From Phytopseudomonas straminea (GTDB taxonomy: Bacteria > Pseudomonadota > Gammaproteobacteria > Pseudomonadales > Pseudomonadaceae), in NCBI RefSeq assembly GCF_900112645.1, contig NZ_FOMO01000003.1, positions 372,001 to 436,000 of the forward strand: 64,000 nucleotides of DNA. Direction: 5' to 3'. The notes under the pieces are model-generated. The model saw nothing but the letters and a program-made list of their open reading frames with translations, was not told where the DNA came from and made no database searches. Positions within the stretch are counted from its first letter, which is position 1, and the number at the start of each line of letters is the position of its first letter. Shown in pieces: positions 37,525-46,056 of the stretch. The position numbers were made by a program, and so were the translations under genes.

Positions 37525-38739
37525 ATGAGCACATCATCCTCCAGCCAGCCCAACAGCCTTTCGCCGGCGCTGGTGCTGCTGTTCGCCTTCTGCTGCGGCG
37601 CCATCGTCGCCAACCTCTATTACGCCCAACCGATCATCGAGCTGATCGCGCCTGCGGTCGGCCTGTCGATGCACCAGGCCAGCCTGATCGTCTCGCTGAC
37701 CCAGATCGGCTACGCCGTCGGCCTGCTGTTTCTGGTGCCCCTGGCCGACCTGCTGGAAAGCCGCCGATTGATGCTGCTGACCACTCTGGCGGCGATGGTC
37801 TGCCTGCTACTGGCAGGCTTTTCGAGCACGCCCGGCGTGTTTCTCGCGCTGTCGCTGCTGATCGGCCTGAGCTCGGTATCGGTGCAGATGCTGATTCCCC
37901 TGGCCGCGCACCTGGCGCCAGAGACGAGCCGGGGTAGGGTGGTGGGCAACATCATGGCCGGTCTGCTGCTGGGCATTCTGCTGGCGCGGCCGGTGGCCAG
38001 CCTGATCGCCGAATATTTTGGCTGGCGCGCGGTGTACTTCATGGCGGCGGCGCTGATGCTCGGTATCGTGGCGGTGATCGCCACCACCATTCCCCGCCAT
38101 GCGCCGGATAACCGCGGTCATTACGGCCATCTGCTGCTGTCGCTGTTCGGCCTGCTGCGCCGTTACGCCACCTTGCGTCAGCGCGCGCTGTACCAGGGCC
38201 TGATGTTCGCCTCGTTCAGCCTGTTCTGGACGGTGGCGCCGGTGGAGCTGGTGCGCCATTACGGCTTCAGCCAGACGCACGTGGCGCTGTTCGCCCTGGT
38301 CGGTGCCATCGGCGCTATTGCCGCACCGATTGCCGGGCGCCTGGCCGATGCCGGTCACACCCGCCGCGCCACGCTGGTAGCCCTCGTGCTGGCGCCGCTG
38401 GCCTTCGCGCTGACGTTGGCTGGCCCGCTAGGCGGGGTAATCGGTCTGGTGCTGTGCGCTGTGCTGCTGGATTTTGCCGTGCAGCTGAACATGGTGCTTG
38501 GCCAGCGCGAGGTCTATGCCCTGGAGCAGAACAGCCGAGCGCGTCTCAACGCGCTTTACATGACCAGCATCTTTATTGGCGGTGCCAGCGGCTCGGCCAT
38601 CGCCAGCCCGATCTACGAGAGCTACGGCTGGCAGGGCGCGGCGCTGGCAGGCGCAGCGTTTCCGGCGTTGGCGCTGCTGCTCGCGCTGTGGCACGGGCGG
38701 CGCGCGGCTGGTGAACAGGGGCTGGCCGTCGGCAAGTAA
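37525..38739 (+). CDS. MFS transporter (drug/sugar efflux type)
   Basis: A 404-residue major-facilitator protein with 12 membrane helices. The conserved loop 2-3 is GLLFLVPLADLLESRRLML, and helix 5-6 has GNIMAGLLLGILLARPVASL. The N-terminus (CCGAIVANLYYAQPIIELIA) is typical of the exporter group related to YnfM/YdhP. GAGG stands 6 bp before the ATG. A LysR gene precedes it. The substrate is not known. Confidence 0.87.
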   Translation: MSTSSSSQPNSLSPALVLLFAFCCGAIVANLYYAQPIIELIAPAVGLSMHQASLIVSLTQIGYAVGLLFLVPLADLLESRRLMLLTTLAAMVCLLLAGFSSTPGVFLALSLLIGLSSVSVQMLIPLAAHLAPETSRGRVVGNIMAGLLLGILLARPVASLIAEYFGWRAVYFMAAALMLGIVAVIATTIPRHAPDNRGHYGHLLLSLFGLLRRYATLRQRALYQGLMFASFSLFWTVAPVELVRHYGFSQTHVALFALVGAIGAIAAPIAGRLADAGHTRRATLVALVLAPLAFALTLAGPLGGVIGLVLCAVLLDFAVQLNMVLGQREVYALEQNSRARLNALYMTSIFIGGASGSAIASPIYESYGWQGAALAGAAFPALALLLALWHGRRAAGEQGLAVGK

Positions 38740-38952
38740 GGGACGAAGGCGGCGCGCCGATCATCCGCTGGTGCGCCGCCAATCTGCTGGGCGCTGAGGA
38801 ACCCGACCGATCTGCTGCGGTCTTTCAGCAGTCGGCCAAACCGGTGGCAGGCATGGCGTTGCGCCACTTTCGCGCCGGTTACAACAATTCGCCTGGCCGA
38901 CGTTCGCGCGCTGCGTCGCATTGTGTTCCACCGCCGAGTGAAGATGGTTTTT

Positions 38953-39621
38953 ATGTCCCTAGCCCGCCCCTTTTCTGCATCCTTTTCCCTGCCGACCGTT
39001 CGCGCGCTGGGGACCTGTGTTCTATCCGGCCTGCTGCTGATTGCAGCACCAGCCCATGCCCAACAAGCCAGCGACAACGTGCGCTGGGTCAGCGACAAAC
39101 TGAACACCTACGTGCGCAGTGGCCCGACCGAGGGCTACCGCATCGTCGGTACCCTGAGCTCCGGTACTCGCGTGCAGCTGCTGCGCACCCAGGGCGACTT
39201 CAGCCAGGTGCGTGGCGAGAACGGCGATGCGGTGTGGATTCCCAACAGCGACCTGCAGGAAGTGCCCGGCCAGGCCGAGCGACTGCCGGCGCTGGAGCAG
39301 AAGGTCACCGAACTGAGCACCGAGCTCAAGAACATCAACGAAACCTGGGAAACCCGCGTGCAGGGCATGCAGGAGACCCTCGACTCGCGCAAGAAACTGA
39401 TCGACGAACTGGAAGCGAGCCGCAGCGCCCAAGATATCGAACTCAACCAGGCCCGCTCGGAACTGCGCGAAGCCCAGGCCCAGCTGGGCAGCGAGCAGAA
39501 ACAGGTGCTGATGCGCTATATGGTCTACGGCGGCAGCATCGCCGGCGCCGGCCTGCTGCTGGGCCTGATACTGCCGACCATGCTGCGCGTGCGTCGTAAG
39601 CGTAATGATCAGTGGATTTGA
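38953..39621 (+). CDS. TIGR04211-type SH3-domain membrane protein
   Basis: A 222-residue exported protein. A signal peptide (GTCVLSGLLLIAAPAHAQQ) leads to a bacterial SH3 domain, RWVSDKLNTYVRSGPTEGYR, with SQVRGENGDAVWIPNSDL. A long coiled coil follows (LPALEQKVTELSTELKNINE onward) and then one C-terminal membrane helix (YGGSIAGAGLLLGLILPTML) with a basic tail. This domain order is the TIGR04211 family of pseudomonads and relatives, anchored in the inner membrane and facing the periplasm; the role is unknown. The ATG could also be 38944, as the ribosome site is weak. Confidence 0.82.
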   Translation: MSLARPFSASFSLPTVRALGTCVLSGLLLIAAPAHAQQASDNVRWVSDKLNTYVRSGPTEGYRIVGTLSSGTRVQLLRTQGDFSQVRGENGDAVWIPNSDLQEVPGQAERLPALEQKVTELSTELKNINETWETRVQGMQETLDSRKKLIDELEASRSAQDIELNQARSELREAQAQLGSEQKQVLMRYMVYGGSIAGAGLLLGLILPTMLRVRRKRNDQWI

Positions 39622-39646
39622 GTCGATAGACTTTTAAAGCTTCGCG

Positions 39647-39673
39647 CTTCGCCTGTGCTTCGCATAGGCGAAG
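39647..39673. repeat. Hairpin after the SH3-protein gene
   Basis: CTTCGCCT (39647-39654) and AGGCGAAG (39666-39673) are perfect arms around an 11-nt loop, 25 bp after the stop. There is no T-run, so this is at best a Rho-assisted or stabilising hairpin. Confidence 0.5.
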
Positions 39674-39702
39674 GATTCAGCGGTCCGCGACCTCTGTCCT
39701 AT

Positions 39703-39828
39703 CTGTGGGAGAGGGCGGGGGCGCCCAGTCCATGCCCGCGAAAGGCAGTTACAGCGACTCGGTATGCCTGTTCAGATAACTGGGGCAGCTGATGGGAGTT
39801 CGCGCGCATGGCGCGCTCCCACATTCTT
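39703..39828. repeat. Degenerate REP-like pair
   Basis: CTGTGGGAGAGGGCGGGGGC at 39703 and GCGCGCTCCCACATT near 39812-39828 are inverse-oriented ends like the GTGGGAGC repeats. They are far apart and poorly kept, with a local TGGGAG...CTCCCA hairpin at 39793-39822. They fill the 284-bp gap between the SH3-protein gene and the LysR gene. Confidence 0.5.
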
Positions 39829-39905
39829 CGCATACTCCACAGTCGCTGCTCTTTCGCATCCAGTGGACGCTTCACTGACCACTGCAACTGAGCAAATCCC
39901 GACCT

Positions 39906-40805
39906 TCAATGCATCTCCGCCGCCACCGCTGCCCTGATCGCTTCGAGCAGCATCAGGCAGGCGGGGTTGTCGTTGTTGCTGCGCCAGGTCAGGTGCAGCT
40001 CGCTCTGGATACCTTCGCCGAGGTCGATCTCACGAAAGCACACGTCCTTGAACACCACGTTGGTGGCGCAGCGCGGTACCAGGGCCAGGCCCATGCCGGC
40101 GTTGACCAGGGCCAGGATGGTCAGTGACGAGCCCAGCCATTGCACGTATTCCGGGGCCACACCGGCCGAGCGAAACATACCGGTCAGCAGCTCGTTGAAA
40201 GGTGGGTAGGCGGCGTGGGAGTACATCAGAAAGGGCGCGCCATCCAGATCCCCGACGCTTACCTGACCGACCGCGGCCAGCGGGTGCTGCCGGGGGATGG
40301 CCAGCACGAAGGGTTCGCGTACCAGGCATTCATTTTCGTAGCCGGCCTGCAGCAGTGGCTGGCGCACGATGCCCAGGTCGATGCGCCGGGTGCGCAGCGC
40401 TTCGTGTTGCTGGTGGGTGTTCATCTCGCTCAGGGAAATCTTCACCTGAGGCTGATTGAGGCGCGCTTCGGCGATCACCCGGGGTAAGAACTCGTACACC
40501 GCACTGCCCACGAAGCTGATGCTCACCGAGCCGATATCGCCGGCGGCGAAGCGCCGCGCCGAGGCGGCGGCCTGATGGGCGCGCTCCAGCAGGTTCTGCG
40601 CTTCGATGAAGAACGCCCGGCCGGCGGCGGTGAGCGCGACGCTGCGCGTGCTGCGGGTGAACAACTCGACGCCCAAGCTATGTTCGAGCAGCTGGATCTG
40701 CCGGCTCAATGGCGGCTGGGTCATGTTCAACCGTTCGGCGGCGCGGCGAAAGTTGAGTTCGGTGGCGACGGTGGTAAAGCAGCGTAGTTGGGCGAGCTCG
40801 AACAT
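39906..40805 (-). CDS. LysR-family regulator next to glucarate genes
   Basis: A 299-residue LysR protein of the BenM/CatM-like group. The HTH is MFELAQLRCFTTVATELNFR followed by AERLNMTQPPLSRQIQLLEH. The effector domain has SVSISFVGSAVYEFLPRVIA and DLGIVRQPLLQAGYENE. It is divergent from the MFS permease and glucarate dehydratase genes, only 62 bp away, and so is the probable activator of that pair. The start at 40805 is the normal LysR N-terminus. Confidence 0.88.
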   Translation of the reverse strand: MFELAQLRCFTTVATELNFRRAAERLNMTQPPLSRQIQLLEHSLGVELFTRSTRSVALTAAGRAFFIEAQNLLERAHQAAASARRFAAGDIGSVSISFVGSAVYEFLPRVIAEARLNQPQVKISLSEMNTHQQHEALRTRRIDLGIVRQPLLQAGYENECLVREPFVLAIPRQHPLAAVGQVSVGDLDGAPFLMYSHAAYPPFNELLTGMFRSAGVAPEYVQWLGSSLTILALVNAGMGLALVPRCATNVVFKDVCFREIDLGEGIQSELHLTWRSNNDNPACLMLLEAIRAAVAAEMH

Positions 40806-40867
40806 TGATCTAATCCAGGTATCAATCGAATGCCAATATAGATTAGACGGGATCAATACCCGCGTAC

Positions 40868-42268
40868 ATGATCAGCGCATCCCACAAAAACAATGATCGG
40901 GAGTCGCCCCAATTGAATAACGTCCAAGGTTCAGCCGACCCGCAGGTTGTCGCCCGCGCGGTCTCGAAAGTGAAACGCCACGTGCTGCCGCTGTTCGTGG
41001 TCATGTTCATCGTCAACTACATCGACCGGGTGAATATCGGCTTTGTGCGCAGTCACCTGGAAACCGACCTGGGTATCGGAGCCGCTGCTTATGGCTTAGG
41101 CGCCGGCCTGTTCTTCATCGGCTACGCGCTGTTCGAAGTGCCCTCGAACATGCTGCTGCAGCGCTACGGCGCCAAGGTGTGGCTGACCCGCATCATGTTC
41201 ACCTGGGGCATCGTCGCTACCGCGATGGCCTTCGTGCCCAACGAAACCTGGTTCTACATCCTGCGCTTCTTGCTCGGCGTCGCCGAGGCCGGGTTCTTCC
41301 CAGGCGTGGTTTATTACTTCACCAAGTGGCTGCCGGCCGGCGAGCGCGGCAAGGCCATGGCCATCTTCCTGAGTGGCTCGGCGATCGCCTCGATCATCTC
41401 CGGGCCGCTCTCGGGTGCGTTGCTGCAGATCGACGGCTTGGGCATGAAGGGCTGGCAGTGGATGTTCTTCATCGAGGGCATGTTCTCGGTGGTGCTGTGT
41501 GGCTTCGTGTGGTTCTGGCTGGACTCGCTGCCCAAGGACGCCAAGTGGCTGAGCCGCGAGGAAAGCCAGGCGCTGAGCGAGTGCATCGACGAAGAGCAGC
41601 GCCAGCGCCAACTGGCCGCAGGCGAGACCGGCACGGTCAAGCACTCGGCCTTCAAGCTCTTGCGTGACCCGCAGATCATGCTGTTCTGCTTCCTCTACTT
41701 CTCGATCTCGCTGACCATCTATGGCTGCACCTTCTGGCTGCCGAGCATCATCCGCTCCATGGGCGGGCTGGGCGATTTCGAGGTCGGCCTGTTCAACTCC
41801 ATTCCCTGGATCATCTCGGTGCTGGCCATGTACGCCTTCGCGGCCCTGGCAGCACGCTACAAATGGCAGCAGGCCTGGGCCTCGGCGGCGTTCGTGATCG
41901 CGGCGTTCGGGCTGTTCATGTCCACCACCGGCGGGCCGGTATTCTCCTTTATCGCCATCTGCTTCGCGGCGATCGGCTTCAAGGCGGCTTCCTCGTTGTT
42001 CTGGCCGATTCCCCAGGCTTATCTGGATGCGCGTATCGCCGCGGCGGTGATCGCCCTGATCAACTCGGTGGGCAGCCTGGGCGGTTTCGTGGCGCCGGCC
42101 ACCTTCGGTTATCTGGAAGAGCATACCGGCTCCATCGAAGGCGGGCTGATCGGCCTGGCCGTGGTCTCGCTGGTCGCCGGCATCCTGGTGTTCATGACCA
42201 AGACCAGCAAAAGCGCCAAGGGCAGCGGCAACGGCGTGAGCCCCAAACCGGCCGTATCGCCGGCCTGA
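40868..42268 (+). CDS. MFS permease, probable D-glucarate/galactarate transporter (ACS family)
   Basis: A 466-residue protein with 12 membrane helices. The segment FVVMFIVNYIDRVNIGFVRS in helix 1 and LLGVAEAGFFPGVVYYFTKW in helix 4 are typical of the anion:cation symporter family, which includes glucarate and phthalate permeases. A TTG at 40913 with GGGAG 9 bp upstream is a plausible real start and would shorten the protein by 15 residues; the ATG at 40868 has no ribosome site. It is followed after 54 bp by glucarate dehydratase, which suggests a sugar diacid as substrate. Confidence 0.87.
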   Translation: MISASHKNNDRESPQLNNVQGSADPQVVARAVSKVKRHVLPLFVVMFIVNYIDRVNIGFVRSHLETDLGIGAAAYGLGAGLFFIGYALFEVPSNMLLQRYGAKVWLTRIMFTWGIVATAMAFVPNETWFYILRFLLGVAEAGFFPGVVYYFTKWLPAGERGKAMAIFLSGSAIASIISGPLSGALLQIDGLGMKGWQWMFFIEGMFSVVLCGFVWFWLDSLPKDAKWLSREESQALSECIDEEQRQRQLAAGETGTVKHSAFKLLRDPQIMLFCFLYFSISLTIYGCTFWLPSIIRSMGGLGDFEVGLFNSIPWIISVLAMYAFAALAARYKWQQAWASAAFVIAAFGLFMSTTGGPVFSFIAICFAAIGFKAASSLFWPIPQAYLDARIAAAVIALINSVGSLGGFVAPATFGYLEEHTGSIEGGLIGLAVVSLVAGILVFMTKTSKSAKGSGNGVSPKPAVSPA

Positions 42269-42322
42269 CATGCATGGGCGCTGGCCGGGCCAGCGCCGCT
42301 ATTACCAGTACAAGGAATTTGA

Positions 42323-43600
42323 ATGATGAGGATCAAACAGGTACGCGTGACGCCGATTGCCTTTCGTGACGCACCTTTGCTCAACGCCAGCGGCATCCAC
42401 GAGCCCTACGCATTGCGTTCGATCATCGAGGTGGAAAGCGACAACGGTTACATCGGCCTGGGCGAAAGCTACGGCGATGTGCCGGTGCTCAGTGTGCTGC
42501 AGGCCATGCAGGAGTCGCTGGTCGGCCTGGACCCATTCGACCTCAACGGCCTGCGCGCTCGTGTGGTGAAGACCGTAGCCACGCTCAAGCCAGGCACCGC
42601 GGGCGCCGAACTGGCGCCGGGCTCGCACCCGAGCAAGCAGGTGGCCAATGCCTATTCGGCTTTCGAGGTGGCCTTTCTCGATCTGCAGGCGCGTTCCCTG
42701 GGCATGCCGCTGGTGGATCTACTTGGCGGTGCGGTGCGCGATCGTGTGCCGTTCAGCGCCTACCTGTTTCTCAAGTACGCCGAGCACGTGGGCTCGCCCT
42801 ACAAGCCGGACCGCTGGGGCGAGGGCATCAGCCCCGAACAGATCGTTGCGCAGGCGCGCACCATGATCGAAGAGAACGGCTTCAAGAGCATCAAGCTCAA
42901 GGCCGGCACCTTGCTTGGGCCGGAGCATGAAGTGGCGTGCATCAAGGCGCTGCGCCAGGCCTTCCCGGAGGCGCCGCTGCGTATCGACCCGAATGGCAAC
43001 TGGTCGGTGGAAACCTCGCTGCGCATGGCCGAGCTGATGGGCGATGACCTGGAATACTACGAAGACCCGTGCCCCGGCCTGGAAGGCATGGCCGAGGTGC
43101 ACAAGCGCACCGGAATCCCGCTGGCGACCAACATGGTGGTCACCGACTTCGACGAGTTCCGCCGCAGCGTGGCGCTGAACAGCGTGCAGATCGTGCTGGC
43201 CGACCATCATTACTGGGGCGGCCTGCGCGACACGCAGATCCTGGCGCGCATGTGCGACACCTTCGGCCTGGGCGTGTCGATGCACTCCAACTCGCACCTG
43301 GGCATCAGCCTGATGGCCATGACCCATGTGGCGGCGGCGGTGCCGAACCTGTCCTACGCCTGCGACACCCACTATCCGTGGCAGGAGCCGGACGAAGAAG
43401 TGATCAAGGGCGGCAAGCTGCCCATCGTCGACGGCTGCGTGGCGCTGACCCGTGCGCCGGGTCTGGGCGTCGAGCTGGATTACGACCAGCTGGCCAAGCT
43501 CAACGACCAGTACCTGACCTGCGGCATCCGCTCGCGCAATGACGTGACCCAGATGCAGAAGTACGATCCGAGCTGGAAGGCGCTCAAGCCGCGCTTCTGA
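42323..43600 (+). CDS. gudD: Glucarate dehydratase (enolase superfamily)
   Basis: A 425-residue enolase-superfamily enzyme. The N-terminal capping domain has IHEPYALRSIIEVESDNGYIGLGESYGD. The KxK-type acid/base is in GFKSIKLKAGTLLGPEHE, the metal ligands are in LRIDPNGNWSVET, EYYEDPCPGLEGM and ATNMVVTDFDEF, and the second base lies in LADHHYWGGLRDT and SMHSNSHLGISL. It dehydrates D-glucarate (and L-idarate) to 5-keto-4-deoxyglucarate. The enzymes for the next steps are not in this window. It probably forms a transcript with the permease upstream. Confidence 0.92.
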   Translation: MMRIKQVRVTPIAFRDAPLLNASGIHEPYALRSIIEVESDNGYIGLGESYGDVPVLSVLQAMQESLVGLDPFDLNGLRARVVKTVATLKPGTAGAELAPGSHPSKQVANAYSAFEVAFLDLQARSLGMPLVDLLGGAVRDRVPFSAYLFLKYAEHVGSPYKPDRWGEGISPEQIVAQARTMIEENGFKSIKLKAGTLLGPEHEVACIKALRQAFPEAPLRIDPNGNWSVETSLRMAELMGDDLEYYEDPCPGLEGMAEVHKRTGIPLATNMVVTDFDEFRRSVALNSVQIVLADHHYWGGLRDTQILARMCDTFGLGVSMHSNSHLGISLMAMTHVAAAVPNLSYACDTHYPWQEPDEEVIKGGKLPIVDGCVALTRAPGLGVELDYDQLAKLNDQYLTCGIRSRNDVTQMQKYDPSWKALKPRF

Positions 43601-43643
43601 TCCTCATGCCGAGGCGGCCGTTCATGGCTGCCTCAATCCTTTC

Positions 43644-44201
43644 TTATAGTTGCTTGAGTAGTGCTAGCGCTGCTTGGCTTTCTATTACCTGCGCGTACTC
43701 ATCCTGCAGATTGGCCAGGGCCATGGCATGCACCTCGTCGGCGCTGCGCCGCACGCCGTGGTAGTCGGTCTTGGCGAAGGTGAAGCAGCTATCGGCGACC
43801 ACGTGGGTGGCGAACCCCAGGTTGCCTGCCGAACGTGCGGTTGCTTCAACGGAGTTGTTGGTGCTGACGCCAACGATCACCAGCGACTGGATGTCCCGCA
43901 CCCGCAGCCAGCGCTCCAGCCCGGAGTTGATAAAGGCATCGGGCACATTCTTCTCGACCACATGTTCATGGGGCAGCTGCCGTAGCGCGGGCTGAAATTC
44001 CACGCCTGGCTGGCCAGGCGCGAACGGTGAGTCTGGTGATCTGGAGATATGCCGCACATGCACCAGCGGCGCGCCGGCCAGCCGCCAGGCCTTTAGCAGT
44101 TCGGCGATGCGTGCCGGAGCCTCGGGGTTGTTGCGCTCGCCGGCGGCCGGCTCGAGCATGCCGCGTTGCATGTCGATGATGATCAGGGTGGGCTTAGTCA
44201 T
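43644..44201 (-). CDS. Isochorismatase-family hydrolase lacking the usual catalytic Cys
   Basis: A 185-residue cysteine-hydrolase-fold protein. Asp10 (LIIIDMQRGML) and the Lys of HVVEKNVPDAFINSGLE are in the expected places of the D-K-C triad. The third residue, usually Cys in GxxTNxCV, is Ser here (GVSTNNSVEATARSAG). Ser or Gly in this place is known in some members, so it may use a different mechanism or only bind. It is convergent with glucarate dehydratase. The substrate is unknown. Confidence 0.83.
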   Translation of the reverse strand: MTKPTLIIIDMQRGMLEPAAGERNNPEAPARIAELLKAWRLAGAPLVHVRHISRSPDSPFAPGQPGVEFQPALRQLPHEHVVEKNVPDAFINSGLERWLRVRDIQSLVIVGVSTNNSVEATARSAGNLGFATHVVADSCFTFAKTDYHGVRRSADEVHAMALANLQDEYAQVIESQAALALLKQL

Positions 44202-44278
44202 GGATTACCTTGTGTCGGGAGGCAGGGCACTTCTGCGCCATTTACCTATCTATACAGTAATCCTTCTCCTATTCGACA

Positions 44279-44322
44279 TTGCATCTTGCACGACCAGAAT
44301 CTGGTTATCGTGCAGGATGCAA
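44279..44322. repeat. 44-nt nested near-perfect inverted repeat
   Basis: TTGCATCTTGCACGA (44279-44293) and TCGTGCAGGATGCAA (44308-44322) are 15-bp arms with one mismatch. Between them CCAGA-A-TCTGG is a second small palindrome. The whole folds as one long hairpin in an AT-rich gap between the isochorismatase-like gene and the small protein at 44444. It could be an operator, an RNA hairpin or a mobile-element end. Confidence 0.65.
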
Positions 44323-44443
44323 AGTTCATTTCTTTTTTTAATCTAAATAGTCCTTTTAAATCAGGCTCTTAGCTTTTCTTAATAGCTGGCATGCACTCTG
44401 CAATATCCCTCGTACAAGGAACACCACTCAGAGGGTAAGAGCC

Positions 44444-44794
44444 ATGCAATACGCCATCCAGCATCTGATCGAAAGCCTCCCGGACTACGCCATCGATTTC
44501 AAGAAGCGCCCCGACGGGATGTTGCTGATGACGTTGCGCAAGGATGGTGAAGTGGCTTTCGTCAAAGCCATCGACCGCCAGACCGTGTTCTGTGAAACCC
44601 GCGTGCAGGCGCTGCTGCATGAGATTCAGCGTGACAGCAAGCTGATCAGTGGCGAGATCAACTGGAAGGGGCAGGGCGCCCAGTGGATCGATCGCAGCTT
44701 GCCGACCTTCACCGGCGCGCCGATCAACCCGACTGCCGCCAAGATGATGTGGGCCCGTCGTGGCCGCGATGGCAGCTACCGCGCTACCGCCTGA
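44444..44794 (+). CDS. Small conserved hypothetical protein (DUF3509-like?)
   Basis: A 116-residue soluble protein. The first half (IQHLIESLPDYAIDFKKRPD, then GMLLMTLRKDGEVAFVKAID) resembles the small Pseudomonas-specific DUF3509 family, but I am not certain. A strong GAGGGTAAGAG region precedes the ATG. A perfect terminator follows the stop by 21 bp. The 240-bp upstream region is AT-rich and holds a long hairpin. No function can be given. Confidence 0.7.
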   Translation: MQYAIQHLIESLPDYAIDFKKRPDGMLLMTLRKDGEVAFVKAIDRQTVFCETRVQALLHEIQRDSKLISGEINWKGQGAQWIDRSLPTFTGAPINPTAAKMMWARRGRDGSYRATA

Positions 44795-44814
44795 CTGTCA
44801 CCCCACGGCTCAAT

Positions 44815-44841
44815 AAAAGCCCCGCTTCGGCGGGGCTTTTT
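44815..44841 (+). terminator. Rho-independent terminator
   Basis: AAAAGCCCCGC-TTCG-GCGGGGCTTTTT has an 8-11 bp stem with the stable TTCG loop and a T-run. It ends the transcript of the small protein at 44444 and isolates it from the pst operon. Confidence 0.95.
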
Positions 44842-44900
44842 CGTGCTGGCGCGAAAGGCTTTCAACGTTTTAAAAGCGCAGTGCGGCGATCAGCCAGTAC

Positions 44901-44918
44901 CTGTCACAAAAGCGTCAC
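44901..44918 (+). promoter_or_regulatory. Pho box upstream of pstS
   Basis: CTGTCACAAAAGCGTCAC matches the PhoB site CTGTCATAAAwCTGTCAC at about 14 of 18 positions, with both direct-repeat halves kept. It lies 45 bp upstream of the pstS start, so induction by phosphate starvation through PhoB is expected. Confidence 0.8.
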
Positions 44919-44962
44919 AGGATTGATGCAAAGTGCGGACTCCCGCTCACAAGGAGTCCCCA

Positions 44963-45994
44963 ATGAAAAAGCTATTCAAGTCTGCCGCCATCGCCGTCAC
45001 GGTTTCTCTTTGTGCCAGTTCCGTCTCCTTCGCCGCGGAAAACGTGCGCCTGACCGGCTCCGGTGCCAGCTTCCCGGCCCCGATCTACCTGAGCTGGTTC
45101 AAGGACTTCAGCAAGAACACCCCCGGCGTCACCGTCGACTACCAATCCAAGGGTAGCGGTGCCGGCGTACAGGATTTCCTGAACAAGACCGTCGACTTCG
45201 CTGCCAGCGATTCGGCGATGTCGGACGCCGATATCGCCAAGGTCGCCGAAGGCGTGCAGCTGCTGCCGATGACGGCAGGCGAAATCGTGCTGGCCTACAA
45301 CCTGCCAGGCAACCCGAAGGGCGTTAAGCTGCCGCGCGACGTTTACTCGAACATCTTCCTGGGCAAGATCACCAAGTGGAACGATCCGCAGATCGCCGCG
45401 GCCAACCCTGAGCTGAAACTGCCCGACCTGCCGATCACCGTTGTTGTGCGCGCTGACTCCAGCGGCACCACCGCCGTATTCACCAAGCACCTGTCGGCCA
45501 TCAACGCCGACTTCAAGAAAGAGCTGGGCGAGGGCAACACCGTCAACTGGCCTGGCAGCGACAAGTTCATCAAGTCGCCGAAAAACGATGGCGTGACCGC
45601 CACCGTTCGCCAGACCCCGGGCTCCATCGGCTACATCGAATACGGCTTCGCCAAACTCGCCAAGGTCGACTTCGCCGTGCTGCAGAACAAGGCCGGCCAG
45701 TATGTGGTGCCGAACGCGGAAAGCGGTGCCGAGGCGCTCGCCGCCGTGAAAATGCCGGAAAACCTGGTGGCCTGGCTGCCGGACCCGGACGGTGCCAAGT
45801 CCTACCCGATCACCACCTACACCTGGATGATCTTCCGCAAGGACAACGGCAACCCGGCCAAGGCCAAGGCCCTGCGTGACATGGTCGAGTACAGCCTGAC
45901 CGAAGGTCAGAAGATCGCCGACTCGATGGGCTACATCCCGCTGCCGCAATCGGTCGTCGATCAGGTTCGCAAAGCGTCTGCCAACATCAAGTAA
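44963..45994 (+). CDS. pstS: Phosphate ABC transporter, periplasmic binding protein PstS
   Basis: A 343-residue exported protein with signal peptide MKKLFKSAAIAVTVSLCASS ending SFAAE. Phosphate-binding segments are LTGSGASFPAPIYLSWFKDF, VDYQSKGSGAGVQDFLNKTV with FAASDSAMSD, and VVVRADSSGTTAVFTKHLSA. PstS captures phosphate for PstCAB. AAGGAG stands 7 bp before the ATG. A Pho box lies upstream. This is the first gene of pstSCAB. Confidence 0.96.
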   Translation: MKKLFKSAAIAVTVSLCASSVSFAAENVRLTGSGASFPAPIYLSWFKDFSKNTPGVTVDYQSKGSGAGVQDFLNKTVDFAASDSAMSDADIAKVAEGVQLLPMTAGEIVLAYNLPGNPKGVKLPRDVYSNIFLGKITKWNDPQIAAANPELKLPDLPITVVVRADSSGTTAVFTKHLSAINADFKKELGEGNTVNWPGSDKFIKSPKNDGVTATVRQTPGSIGYIEYGFAKLAKVDFAVLQNKAGQYVVPNAESGAEALAAVKMPENLVAWLPDPDGAKSYPITTYTWMIFRKDNGNPAKAKALRDMVEYSLTEGQKIADSMGYIPLPQSVVDQVRKASANIK

Positions 45995-46056
45995 TGCTCG
46001 CCCGGCCCCTTGCGGTGCAAGCCGCAAGGGGCCTGCAATTGCGTTGGAATTAGCCA

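Noticed and set aside
39622..39905. Small gene in the gap after the SH3-domain protein
   Set aside because: Frames there lack a start with ribosome site; the gap is explained by a hairpin and degenerate REP sequences.
43644..44201. Pseudogene interpretation of the isochorismatase-like gene because of the missing Cys
   Set aside because: The frame is intact, all other conserved segments are present, and related families are known with Ser or Gly at that place.
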